Below, in pieces: positions 42,133 to 49,666 of a stretch of 64,000 bases of DNA (positions are counted from its first letter, which is position 1; the number at the start of each line of letters is the position of its first letter). The position numbers were made by a program, and so were the translations under genes. The notes under the pieces are model-generated. The model saw only the letters and a list, made by a program, of their open reading frames with translations, was not told the origin of the DNA and did not search any database. The stretch lies in contig NZ_JAJSBI010000028.1 of NCBI RefSeq assembly GCF_021261325.1, positions 1 to 64,000 of the forward strand, read 5' to 3'. This DNA is from Streptomyces guryensis (GTDB lineage: Bacteria > Actinomycetota > Actinomycetes > Streptomycetales > Streptomycetaceae).

Positions 42133-43253
42133 CAGATCTCCATCCCGAACGGCCGGGTGAACCGGACGTCACCCTCGACCATGTCTCGCATGTCCTCGAC
42201 GTTGTGGCGGAACATCAGCATCCGCTCGATGCCGAACCCGAAGGCGAAGCCGCTGTACTTCTCCGGGTCGACACCGCAGGCGGTGAGCACCCGCGGGTTG
42301 ACCATGCCGCAGCCGCCGAGCTCGATCCAGCCCTCGGAGGAGCAGGTACGGCAGGGGCGGTCGGGGTTGCCGACGGACTCGCCGCGGCAGACGTAGCAGA
42401 CCATGTCCATCTCGGCGGACGGCTCGGTGAACGGGAAGAAGTTCGGCCGCAGCCGGGTCTTCATGCCCTCGCCGAACAGGGCCTGGACCATGTGGTCCAT
42501 GGTGCCCTTGAGGTCGGCCATGGTCAGGCCCTCGTCCACGGCCAGCAGCTCGACCTGGCGGAAGACCGGGGTGTGCGTCGCGTCCAGCTCGTCGGTGCGG
42601 TAGACCACGCCGGGGCAGATCACGTAGACCGGCAGCTCACGGCTGAGCAGCGAGCGGATCTGCACGGGCGAGGTGTGGGTGCGCAGCACGACACCGGACT
42701 CGGTGCCGCCCTCCGGGCCCTGCACGAAGAACGTGTCGTGCTCGCCGCGGGCCGGGTGGTCCGGGCCGATGTTGAGGGCGTCGAAGTTGAACCACTCGGC
42801 CTCGACCTGCGGGCCCTCGGCGACCTCGTAGCCCATGGCCACGAAGACGTCCTCGATGCGCTCGGACAGGGTGGTGAGCGGGTGACGGGCGCCGGCCGGT
42901 ACGCGGTCGTACGGCAGCGTGACGTCCACCGACTCCTCGACCAGCACCCGCGCGTCGCGGTCGGCCTCCAGCTCGGCCTGGCGGCCGGCGAGCGCCTTGT
43001 TGACGGCGCCGCGGGCCTGGCCGACCAGCTTGCCGGCGGCGGCCTTGGCGTGCGGGGGCAGGGCGCCGATCTCGCGGTTGGCGAGGGCCAGCGGGGAGGT
43101 GCCCCCGGTGTGGGCGACCTTGGCCTCCTGGAGCGCGTCGAGGGAGCTCGCTGCGGCAAAGGCGGCGAGCGCCTCGTCCCGCATGCGCTCGATCTCTTCC
43201 GGTTTCAACGCCTCGACCTCTACAGGGTCGTACGACTTATTCGGTGCCGACAT
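42132..43253 (-). CDS. pheS: Phenylalanyl-tRNA synthetase alpha subunit
   Basis: Catalytic alpha chain. An N-terminal coiled coil (about 1-90) is followed by the class II core with motif 2 (FRTDELDATHTPVF-type, here YRTDELDATHTPVFRQVE) and motif 3 GFGIERMLMFRHNVEDMR. The Phe-pocket stretch NPRVLTACGVDPEKYSGFAF is present. 373 residues. I see no T-box or leader attenuator in the 139-base gap to the upstream kinase gene. Confidence 0.98.
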   Translation of the reverse strand: MSAPNKSYDPVEVEALKPEEIERMRDEALAAFAAASSLDALQEAKVAHTGGTSPLALANREIGALPPHAKAAAGKLVGQARGAVNKALAGRQAELEADRDARVLVEESVDVTLPYDRVPAGARHPLTTLSERIEDVFVAMGYEVAEGPQVEAEWFNFDALNIGPDHPARGEHDTFFVQGPEGGTESGVVLRTHTSPVQIRSLLSRELPVYVICPGVVYRTDELDATHTPVFRQVELLAVDEGLTMADLKGTMDHMVQALFGEGMKTRLRPNFFPFTEPSAEMDMVCYVCRGESVGNPDRPCRTCSSEGWIELGGCGMVNPRVLTACGVDPEKYSGFAFGFGIERMLMFRHNVEDMRDMVEGDVRFTRPFGMEI

Positions 43254-43392
43254 CTCTTCCCGTGCTTCCGATTGGCTGGCTGAAGGTCCCCGTCACCGAC
43301 TCACACAGAGGTCAGAGGGCCGTCCATGGGACACAAAGGTGCCAAAGGCCGAGTCTAACGGGGTGGAGGTGTACGAATGCGCCCGTGGGGCG

Positions 43393-44529
43393 TCAGGCGA
43401 GATACGCCGGGGCCGCCACGGGCAACGTAAATCGGAACTCGGCGCCGCCCTGGAGGGCGCGGCCGACCGTGATGGTGCCGCCGTGCGCCTCGACGATGCC
43501 CTTGACGATGTAGAGCCCGAGGCCGGTGCCGCCGCGCTTGCTGCCCCGCCAGAAGCGGGTGAAGACGCGGTTCATGGACTCCTCCGGGATGCCGGGCCCC
43601 TCGTCGCTCACCGTGACCGACGTGCCGGTGTCCTCGTCCTCTCGGGGGGACGCCGTGGCCGTGACGTCAATCGTGACGGTTCCCTCGCCGTGCCGCACCG
43701 CATTTTCCAGGAGGTTGCTGAGCACCTGGTCGATCTTGTCGGGGTCGGCCCACAGCGAGGGCAGCGGCTGCTCGATCCTGAGCAGGAACCGGTCGGCCGG
43801 CTGCCCGGCGGCGACGTACGCCTGGATGTGCCGCCCCACTGCCGCGCCGATGTCCACGGGCTGGCGGCGCACCTCCAGCCGTCCGCTGTCGATCCGCGAG
43901 ATGTCCAGCAGCTCGGCGATGAGCCGGGTGACCCGGTCGGCGTCGGCGTCGACGGTCTCCAGCATCAGCCGCTTCTGGTCGTCGGTGAAGCGCTCCCACT
44001 TGGCGAGGAGCGTGGCGGTGAAGCCCTTCACCGAGGTCAGCGGTGAACGCAGCTCATGGGCGACGGTCGCTATCAGCTCGGCGTGGCTGCGCTCGGTGCG
44101 GCGGCGGGCCTCGGTGTCGCGCAGCGAGACGACGACACGGCGGACCGGGCCGGTGGGTTCACCGCGGACGTACCGGGCCGATACGAGGACCTCCCGTCCA
44201 CCGGGAAGCAGCAGGTTCCGCTCGGGCTGCCGCCGGCGAATGGCGAGCCCCCCGTACGGGTCGGTCAGCTGCCACCAGCGCCGTCCCTCCAGGTCCTCTA
44301 ACGGCAGCGCCTTCTCCAGCCGCTGCCCGAGGGCGTCCCGGGCGGGGACGGCGGTGATGCGCTCGGCGGCGGCGTTGAAGCAGATGACCTGGCCGTGCTC
44401 GTCGGCCACGACGAGGCCGTCGGGCAGCACGTCGGGGTCGATGCCGAGCTCGGCGAGATCGCCGTGCCGGGGCGCGGGCGCGCGCCGCGCGTCCCGTGAT
44501 CCCCGTGCCCTGCTCGTGCCGACACTCAT
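43393..44529 (-). CDS. Soluble PAS-domain sensor histidine kinase, no adjacent regulator
   Basis: A 378-residue cytoplasmic kinase. A PAS-like sensor domain (DGLVVADEHGQVICFNAAAE, about 35-140) is followed by the phosphoacceptor His in ATVAHELRSPLTSVKGF, and ATP-binding boxes NLLENAVRHGEG, DEGPGIP and GGTGLGLYIVKG. No response regulator gene is next to it, so it is an orphan by position. It sits between pheS and the TrmH/rplT genes, all in the same direction, which hints that it monitors an internal signal linked to translation or growth (inference). Confidence 0.9.
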   Translation of the reverse strand: MSVGTSRARGSRDARRAPAPRHGDLAELGIDPDVLPDGLVVADEHGQVICFNAAAERITAVPARDALGQRLEKALPLEDLEGRRWWQLTDPYGGLAIRRRQPERNLLLPGGREVLVSARYVRGEPTGPVRRVVVSLRDTEARRRTERSHAELIATVAHELRSPLTSVKGFTATLLAKWERFTDDQKRLMLETVDADADRVTRLIAELLDISRIDSGRLEVRRQPVDIGAAVGRHIQAYVAAGQPADRFLLRIEQPLPSLWADPDKIDQVLSNLLENAVRHGEGTVTIDVTATASPREDEDTGTSVTVSDEGPGIPEESMNRVFTRFWRGSKRGGTGLGLYIVKGIVEAHGGTITVGRALQGGAEFRFTLPVAAPAYLA

Positions 44530-44583
44530 TCCCGCAACCCCACCCTTCAGACGGCGCAGGTGGCCCCCGAGCTGGTCACCCTA

Positions 44584-45435
44584 CTAGTTGTCGGTGACGG
44601 AGCGGCACCCTCCAAAGGCGCGCTGTGCACGGGCTGACGCATACAGACATACGGCGGCCGCGGTGGCGAGGTTCAGGCTCTCGGCCCTCCCGTGGATCGG
44701 GACGCGTACCACGGCGTCCGCGAGCGCGCGGGTCTCCTCCGGGAGCCCCCACGCCTCGTTCCCGAACACCCAGGCGGTCGGTCCGCCCATGGTGCCCTTG
44801 TCGAGTTCGTCGTCCAGGTCGTCGGTCCCCGCCCCGTCGGCGGCGAGGATCCGGACGCCGGCCCGCTTGAGCCCCTCGACCGCGTCCTCCACAGGGACGC
44901 CGACGGCGACGGGCAGATGGAACAGCGAGCCCACGGACGCCCGTACGGCCTTGGGGTTGTAGAGATCGACGGAGGCGTCGGTCAGTACGACGGCCTCGGC
45001 GCCGGCGGCATCGGCGCACCGCAGCACGGTCCCGGCGTTCCCGGGGTCCCGCACATGGGCGAGTACGGCGACGAGCTTGGGCCGGGCGGCGAGGATCTCC
45101 TCGAAGGGCGTGTCCAGGAACCGGCAGATCCCGACGAGCCCCTGCGGGGTGACGGTCGTCGAGATGTCGGCGATGACCTGATCGGCGGCGAGATGGACCC
45201 GGACGCCAGTGTCCCGGGCCTCCCCCACGATGTCGGCGTACCGCTCGGCGGCCTCGACCGTGGCGAACAGCTCCACCAGCCCGTGCCCCGCGGCTTCCCG
45301 CACGGCCTGCGGCCCCTCGGCCAGGAACAGCCGCTCCTTCCCCCGGAAGTTCCGCTTGGCGAGCCGCCGGGCGGCAAAGACGCGGGGGGAACGGGGGGAG
45401 ATCAGCTCGGGGGTAACGGGAGGCATCAAGGTCAC
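44584..45435 (-). CDS. TrmH/SpoU-family RNA 2'-O-methyltransferase
   Basis: A 283-residue SPOUT methyltransferase. The N-terminal substrate-binding domain (RRLAKRNFRGKERLFLAEG) is followed by the trefoil-knot domain with AHVRDPGNAGTVLRCADAAG, FGNEAWGLP and VPIHGRAESLNLATAAA, the three SpoU motifs. The target is probably a 23S rRNA ribose or a tRNA. It lies downstream of rplT across a terminator-like hairpin. Confidence 0.9.
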   Translation of the reverse strand: MTLMPPVTPELISPRSPRVFAARRLAKRNFRGKERLFLAEGPQAVREAAGHGLVELFATVEAAERYADIVGEARDTGVRVHLAADQVIADISTTVTPQGLVGICRFLDTPFEEILAARPKLVAVLAHVRDPGNAGTVLRCADAAGAEAVVLTDASVDLYNPKAVRASVGSLFHLPVAVGVPVEDAVEGLKRAGVRILAADGAGTDDLDDELDKGTMGGPTAWVFGNEAWGLPEETRALADAVVRVPIHGRAESLNLATAAAVCLYASARAQRAFGGCRSVTDN

Positions 45436-45453
45436 CTAACTAACTCAACGAAA

Positions 45454-45483
45454 CGGACCCGCGGGCAGAAACCCACGGGTCCG
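45454..45483 (-). terminator. Terminator of the infC-rpmI-rplT operon
   Basis: In the minus-strand RNA a 12-pair stem (CGGACCCGUGGG with CCCGCGGGUCCG, one G-U pair) and 6-base loop, followed by UUUCGUU. It lies 38 bases after the rplT stop. Confidence 0.8.
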
Positions 45484-45521
45484 TACAGTCACGTCGGCTC
45501 AAGCCAGCGCAGCGAGTGGCG

Positions 45522-45905
45522 TCACGCCGCCTTCGGGGCGTTGACGTCGGCCGGCAGCGCCTTCTGCGCGACCTCGACCAGCGCGGCGAACGCGGTGGCG
45601 TCGTTGACGGCCAGCTCGGCCAGGATCTTGCGGTCGACCTCGACGTTCGCGGCCTTCAGACCCTGGATGAAGCGGTTGTACGTGATGCCGTTGGCGCGGG
45701 CAGCGGCGTTGATGCGCTGGATCCACAGCTGGCGGAAGTCACCCTTGCGCTTCTTGCGGTCGTTGTAGTTGTAGACCAGCGAGTGGGTGACCTGCTCCTT
45801 GGCCTTGCGGTACAGGCGCGAACGCTGACCGCGGTAGCCGGAGGCCGCCTCGAGGATCGCCCGGCGCTTCTTGTGGGCGTTGACTGCCCGCTTGACGCGT
45901 GCCAC
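45522..45905 (-). CDS. rplT: 50S ribosomal protein L20
   Basis: 127-residue large-subunit protein needed early in 50S assembly and, in several bacteria, an autogenous repressor of this operon (known). MARVKRAVNAHKKRRAILE and YRKAKEQVTHSLVYNYNDRK mark the RNA-binding N-terminal half; RINAAARANGITYNRFIQGL is in the globular C-terminal half. Last gene of infC-rpmI-rplT. Confidence 0.98.
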   Translation of the reverse strand: MARVKRAVNAHKKRRAILEAASGYRGQRSRLYRKAKEQVTHSLVYNYNDRKKRKGDFRQLWIQRINAAARANGITYNRFIQGLKAANVEVDRKILAELAVNDATAFAALVEVAQKALPADVNAPKAA

Positions 45906-45924
45906 TTGTTAACTCCTTGTAGCG

Positions 45925-46001
45925 GGGCCGTGGTTGGACTCACACGGCCCGGAAACGATTGGGTCCCGGTCCAGACGTACGGCGCTCCGTGGGGGCGCCG
46001 T
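45925..46001 (-). promoter_or_regulatory. Two hairpins between rpmI and rplT
   Basis: GGGCCGTG/CACGGCCC (45925-45932, 45943-45950) and ACGGCGC/GCGCCGT (45979-45985, 45995-46001). They occupy most of the 101-base intercistronic gap and may be protein-binding or processing sites rather than terminators, as rplT must be read. Confidence 0.4.
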
Positions 46002-46006
46002 TCACG

Positions 46007-46201
46007 TCACTTGCCGAGAAGCTTCTTGATCTTCGCGGCGTCGCCCGGGGCCATCTCGGCGTTGCCGGTGAGGCGACGCGTCACGCGGGACGACTTGTGC
46101 TCGAGCAGGTGGCGCTTGCCGGCGCGCTCACGGAGCACCTTGCCGGAGCCGGTGATCTTGAAGCGCTTGCTGGCACCGCTGTGCGACTTGTTCTTCGGCA
46201 T
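46007..46201 (-). CDS. rpmI: 50S ribosomal protein L35
   Basis: 64-residue ribosomal protein with the complete L35 pattern MPKNKSHSGASKRFKITGSG and HLLEHKSSRVTRRL. GAGGAGAGAACGGC-type ribosome site upstream of the ATG at 46201. Middle gene of infC-rpmI-rplT. Confidence 0.98.
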   Translation of the reverse strand: MPKNKSHSGASKRFKITGSGKVLRERAGKRHLLEHKSSRVTRRLTGNAEMAPGDAAKIKKLLGK

Positions 46202-46233
46202 AGCGCCGTTCTCTCCTCGTCGGTGGCGTTCCG

Positions 46234-46307
46234 GTGCCCGGTCGTGAAAACCGGGCACGGTGGAACGTCGCTCTTGTTTCGGTTACGTCCTGGGGACTCG
46301 CGTCCCC
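46234..46307 (-). promoter_or_regulatory. Two hairpins between infC and rpmI
   Basis: In the minus-strand RNA GGGGAC-GCGA-GUCCCC (46307-46292) carries a GNRA-type loop and begins 6 bases past the infC stop. A second stem, GUGCCCGGU/ACCGGGCAC (46258-46250, 46242-46234), has a 7-base loop. They may be L20/L35 control or processing elements. Confidence 0.45.
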
Positions 46308-46312
46308 CGGGA

Positions 46313-47005
46313 TCACGCCTCGGCGGAAGCCTCGGCAGGCGCCTCGGTCTCCACGGCGCTCTCCACGTCCGCGTCGTGCTCGGCGTCCGGGTCGTGCTCG
46401 GACTCCGCGGCGTTCTGCGACTTGCCGGGGTTGGCCTTCGCGTCTGCCTTGCGGGCTTCCTGCGCCTGGCGGGCCTCGGCCATCGCCTCGGTCTTCTTCT
46501 TGTGCGGACCGAGAACCATGATCATGTTTCGGCCGTCCTGCTTCGGGTTCGACTCAACGAAACCGAGGTCCTCGACGTCCGTCGCGAGACGCTGCAGCAG
46601 TCGGTAGCCCAGCTCGGGCCGGGACTGCTCGCGACCACGGAACATGATCGTGATCTTGACCTTGTCGCCCTGCTTGAGGAACCGGACGACGTGACCCTTC
46701 TTGGTGTCATAGTCGTGCGGGTCGATCTTCGGCCGGAGCTTCATCTCCTTGATGACCGTGTGCGCCTGGTTCTTGCGCGCCTCACGGGCCTTCATGGCCG
46801 ACTCGTACTTGAACTTCCCGTAGTCCATGAGCTTGCACACGGGCGGACGGGCGTTCGCCGCGACCTCGACCAGGTCCAGGTCGTACTCCTGCGCAAGCTC
46901 CAGTGCCTTGGCCAGCGGGACGATGCCCACCTGCTCGCCACTGGGACCGACAAGTCGCACCTCGGGAACGCGAATCCGGTCGTTGATGCGGGGCTCGGCG
47001 CTGAT
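46313..47005 (-). CDS. infC: Translation initiation factor IF-3
   Basis: Binds the 30S subunit and proofreads start-codon choice. The N-terminal domain starts ISAEPRINDRIRVPEVRLVG and the C-terminal domain contains MIMVLGPHKKK, followed by an acidic, Ala/Glu-rich tail of about 50 residues common in Streptomyces. No ATG or GTG fits the family start. The codon right after GAGGAGGATCC is ATC at 47005, giving 230 residues. Rare AUU/AUC starts are a known device for IF-3 autoregulation. The frame opens upstream to 47110, but that would translate through a terminator hairpin. Confidence 0.93.
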   Translation of the reverse strand: MSAEPRINDRIRVPEVRLVGPSGEQVGIVPLAKALELAQEYDLDLVEVAANARPPVCKLMDYGKFKYESAMKAREARKNQAHTVIKEMKLRPKIDPHDYDTKKGHVVRFLKQGDKVKITIMFRGREQSRPELGYRLLQRLATDVEDLGFVESNPKQDGRNMIMVLGPHKKKTEAMAEARQAQEARKADAKANPGKSQNAAESEHDPDAEHDADVESAVETEAPAEASAEA

Positions 47006-47141
47006 GGATCCTCCTCGGTTAGCACCACACGGCGGTCTGGCGGACAGCCGCGTATTCTCTTTCGTTAGACCTAACCGCGCCAGAGCATGAAAAATGCCCC
47101 GGACGATCACAGGCGGGGCTCCAAAGCACTACCGGAGCACC
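47006..47141 (-). promoter_or_regulatory. infC leader with terminator and antiterminator
   Basis: In the minus-strand RNA a terminator GCCCCG/CGGGGC (47119-47114, 47101-47096) is followed at once by AUUUUU. An upstream segment GGUGCUCC (47141-47134) can instead pair with GGAGCCCC (47122-47115), seven of eight positions, which would consume the 5' arm of the terminator. Downstream, UCUGGCG/CGCCAGA (47084-47078, 47042-47036) encloses a smaller GUUAG/CUAAC hairpin just before the ribosome site. This is the layout of a transcription attenuator, as known for L20-controlled infC leaders in Bacillus; the effector here is inferred. Confidence 0.65.
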
Positions 47142-47293
47142 GCCGCGATGACGCGGGGCGCGCTTTCGGGCGACTCCATCGTCCGTACGGAACGATGGTG
47201 GCCGCCTGACCGGGGTGACCCGCCGTCCCGGAGGACAGTCGGGTGGGAGATCGGAGCCTCCACTTGTGGGCCGGACACGCGAGCGTCCAGCCG

Positions 47294-47336
47294 GTCGTCA
47301 CACAAGGTTAGCAGCTACCCGGGGGTGGTGCTAACC
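47294..47336. promoter_or_regulatory. Inverted repeat and probable infC promoter
   Basis: GGTTAGCA (47306-47313) and TGCTAACC (47329-47336) form an 8-base inverted repeat in the divergent gap between infC and the DUF1844 gene. On the minus strand TTAGCA and TAACCT spaced 18 bases apart could be the infC promoter, giving a leader of nearly 300 bases. The 12-mer GTGGTGCTAACC at 47325-47336 recurs on the other strand at 47017-47028, beside the infC ribosome site. Confidence 0.45.
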
Positions 47337-47365
47337 GGCGTGCACCGGGCCCTATCGTGTGGGGC

Positions 47366-47734
47366 ATGAGTGACACCCCTCCTGAGTCCCCCGAGTCCCC
47401 CGCCGACTTCGACGCCATGACCCGCGACATCGCCGAGGTCCCCGCGGTCGAGGTGATCGTGACGGTCGCCGTCAACCTGATGAGCGCCGCCGCGGTGAAG
47501 CTGGGGCTGACCGAGGAGGGCGACAAGTACAAGGACCTGGACGAGGCCCGCAAGCTGGTGACCGCGCTGGCCGGTCTGCTGGACGCGAGCGCGACCGAGA
47601 TCAGCTCCTTCCACGCGGCGCCTCTGCGCGACGGCCTGAAGTCGCTCCAGCTGGCGTTCCGCGAGGCGTCCCTCGTCCCGGACGAGCCGGGCCAGGGGCC
47701 GGGCGAGAAGTACACGGGGCCTGTTTACGGCTAG
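47366..47734 (+). CDS. DUF1844 protein
   Basis: A 122-residue actinobacterial protein of unknown function. The conserved part VIVTVAVNLMSAAAVKLGL and KYKDLDEARKLVTALAGLLD is complete. I start at ATG 47366 (MSDTPPESPES); a GTG nine bases earlier is also possible. Divergent from infC, convergent with the sseB-like gene. The constant link of this family to infC in Streptomyces suggests a housekeeping role, but no more can be said. Confidence 0.85.
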   Translation: MSDTPPESPESPADFDAMTRDIAEVPAVEVIVTVAVNLMSAAAVKLGLTEEGDKYKDLDEARKLVTALAGLLDASATEISSFHAAPLRDGLKSLQLAFREASLVPDEPGQGPGEKYTGPVYG

Positions 47735-47751
47735 TCCGGGTGGTAAAACAA

Positions 47752-48483
47752 CTAGCCGCGTACGTACAAGGGCTCGCCCGGCGGCGTCGCCCCGGCCGGC
47801 AGCAGTGCCAGGTCGAGGCCGCGCACCAGGCGGGCCCTCAGTGTGTCGTCGGCGGCGAGGCGCTCGGCGACCGCGCGGGCGGCCTCGGCGGGTACGGCGG
47901 ACTCGTCCAGTACGAGGGCGAGGGTGCCGTCGGCCTGTCCGGGCCCGAGGTGGGCGCGCAGGACGGCGGGCTCGGCGGCCACCGCGGTCCGTACCGCCTC
48001 CCGTACGGCCGGGTCGGCAAGGGGGTCCGTCGTCGTACGGCCCTCGGCGAGCGCGAGCAGCGCGGGGCCCGTCAGCTCGAAGGGCACGGGCCCGGCCAGG
48101 TCGAGCACCACCGTGTCCGCCTTCTCGTGCGCCGCCGCCTGCAGCGCCTGGTGCAGGGGTACGGCGACGGGGCGGGCCGCCGGGTCCCAGCGGGCCAGGG
48201 AGTCGGTGGAGGTGAAGGCGGGCAGGGCGGTGCGGGATCCGGCCTTCAGCGTCGGCACGGCCATGTCGCTGGTCTTCTCGCGGCGCAGGCCGTTCTCGTC
48301 CTCCTCGACCTCGCCGAGCACGGCTACGACGGGGACGAGCAGTCGGGCGCCCTTCAGGGCTTCCAGCACCGGTTCCACGGCGGTGCGGTCCTCGGCCCAG
48401 GCGGTGAGCGCGGCGCTGAGCCGGGGGTCGGCGGCGCCGTCGTCGTCGGAGAAGCCGGAGTCGGGAATGTTCTTGTTCGCCAC
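47752..48483 (-). CDS. SseB-family protein
   Basis: A 243-residue protein of the SseB N-terminal domain family, whose function in actinobacteria is unknown. The family segment LLVPVVAVLGE, SDMAVPTL, ALPAFTSTDSLARW and RPVAVPLHQALQAA is complete, followed by a second, less conserved half. The GTG at 48483 (MANKNIPDSGF) is my choice; a GTG six bases earlier is possible. It reads toward the DUF1844 gene. Confidence 0.83.
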   Translation of the reverse strand: MANKNIPDSGFSDDDGAADPRLSAALTAWAEDRTAVEPVLEALKGARLLVPVVAVLGEVEEDENGLRREKTSDMAVPTLKAGSRTALPAFTSTDSLARWDPAARPVAVPLHQALQAAAHEKADTVVLDLAGPVPFELTGPALLALAEGRTTTDPLADPAVREAVRTAVAAEPAVLRAHLGPGQADGTLALVLDESAVPAEAARAVAERLAADDTLRARLVRGLDLALLPAGATPPGEPLYVRG

Positions 48484-48577
48484 GGTCACCGACCCTATCG
48501 GGCGGATATCGGGGGGATGCTGCTGGGCTGGTGCCGCCCCGGAAACCGCCGGTCCGGGGCGCACGGTTAACGGCTTT

Positions 48578-48604
48578 CTCAGATTTCCCTGACGCACCTC
48601 TGAC
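48578..48604 (+). promoter_or_regulatory. Three phased CTCAG/CTGAC motifs before the serine hydrolase
   Basis: CTCAGAT at 48578, CTGAC at 48589 and CTGAC at 48600 are 11 bases apart. They resemble the array at 13426-13480 in sequence and spacing and may bind the same or a related OmpR-type regulator. Confidence 0.4.
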
Positions 48605-48648
48605 TCCGGTCCAAGGGCGCGCACAGTCGGCGCCCCGAGCATCGCGGC

Positions 48649-49614
48649 ATGGAGTCCCCCAGAGCCCGCCGAAGCCGCCGCGCTCGTCCTGCCCGGACGC
48701 GCCCTCTGCTCTGCACCACCCTCGTCACTGTCGCGATCGTGGGCGGTACGGCCGCCGGGACCGCGTATGTCGAGGCCCGGGCGCACCCCGGTTCGGGCCC
48801 CGTATCGTCGTCGGCGGTGGCGTCGGCCAGGGCGGACGGGGAGGATTCGGTGGAACCTGCGGCAGAGCCGACGGTGGACCACGACGGGCTACTGGCGAAG
48901 GCCCTGAGGTGGGTGTCCGTCGAGGACGGCGCGCAGGTGTCGGTGGCGGTCCTTGACCTGGACTCGGGCGAGAGCGCCTCGTACGGGGACGGCTCGTTCG
49001 ACACGGCGAGCATCGTCAAGGTCGACATCCTGGCGGCGCTGCTGCTGCAGGCGCAGGACGCCGGCCGGCGCCTCTCGGCGAGTGAGAAGTCGTACGCCAC
49101 CACGATGATCGAGAACAGCGACAACACCGCGGCGTCCGCGCTGTGGCGGGCCATCGGCACGGCGGACGGTCTCGACGCCGCGAACAAGCGGCTGGGGCTC
49201 ACGGACACCGAGGGCGGCGACGGCATGCTGTGGGGGCTGACCCAGACCACGGCCGCCGATCAACTCACGCTGCTGCGGCAGGTGTTCGGGGACCACTCGG
49301 AGCTGAGTGAGGCCTCGCGGAGGTATCTGCGGGGGCTGATGGGGCAGATCGAGGCCGACCAGCACTGGGGTGTGTCGGCGGCGGCCGACGGCTCGCAGTG
49401 GGCGCTGAAGAACGGCTGGCTGGCGCGCAGTACGACCGGGCTGTGGGACATCAACAGCATCGGGCGGGTGACGGTCGACGGCCGCCCCTGTCTGGTGGCC
49501 GTGCTGTCCAAGGGCAACTCGACGCAGGCGAAGGGGATCTCGCTGGTCGAGTCGGCGGCGAAGGCGGCGGTTTCGGCGCTGGCCGTGGGCGCCCCGGCGG
49601 CGTCCGCGTCCTAG
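48649..49614 (+). CDS. Exported class A beta-lactamase-fold serine hydrolase
   Basis: A 321-residue penicillin-recognising-type protein. An Arg-rich N-terminus and one hydrophobic segment (PLLCTTLVTVAIVGGTAAG) form a signal or anchor. Active-site elements are present: Ser and Lys in TASIVKVD (SxxK), ENSDNTA (SDN) and KNGW in place of KTG. The changed third motif and lack of a clear ExxLN loop suggest that it may not hydrolyse beta-lactams well; a cell-wall peptidase or binding role is possible. Confidence 0.82.
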   Translation: MESPRARRSRRARPARTRPLLCTTLVTVAIVGGTAAGTAYVEARAHPGSGPVSSSAVASARADGEDSVEPAAEPTVDHDGLLAKALRWVSVEDGAQVSVAVLDLDSGESASYGDGSFDTASIVKVDILAALLLQAQDAGRRLSASEKSYATTMIENSDNTAASALWRAIGTADGLDAANKRLGLTDTEGGDGMLWGLTQTTAADQLTLLRQVFGDHSELSEASRRYLRGLMGQIEADQHWGVSAAADGSQWALKNGWLARSTTGLWDINSIGRVTVDGRPCLVAVLSKGNSTQAKGISLVESAAKAAVSALAVGAPAASAS

Positions 49615-49666
49615 TCGGCTGCCGCCTCTCCCTCCGCGTCCGTCTCGGAGTGACGGGCCGTCGGTC

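Noticed and set aside
39466..42396. 976-codon plus-strand frame opposite pheT
   Set aside because: pheT is unmistakable on the other strand; this frame is its antisense shadow.
47006..47110. N-terminal extension of IF-3 from the GTG at 47110
   Set aside because: It would translate the terminator hairpin and adds residues absent from the family; the ATC start has the ribosome site.
48649..49614. Functional beta-lactamase resistance gene
   Set aside because: SxxK and SDN are present but the third motif is KNG and the usual ExxLN loop is not evident, so resistance cannot be claimed.
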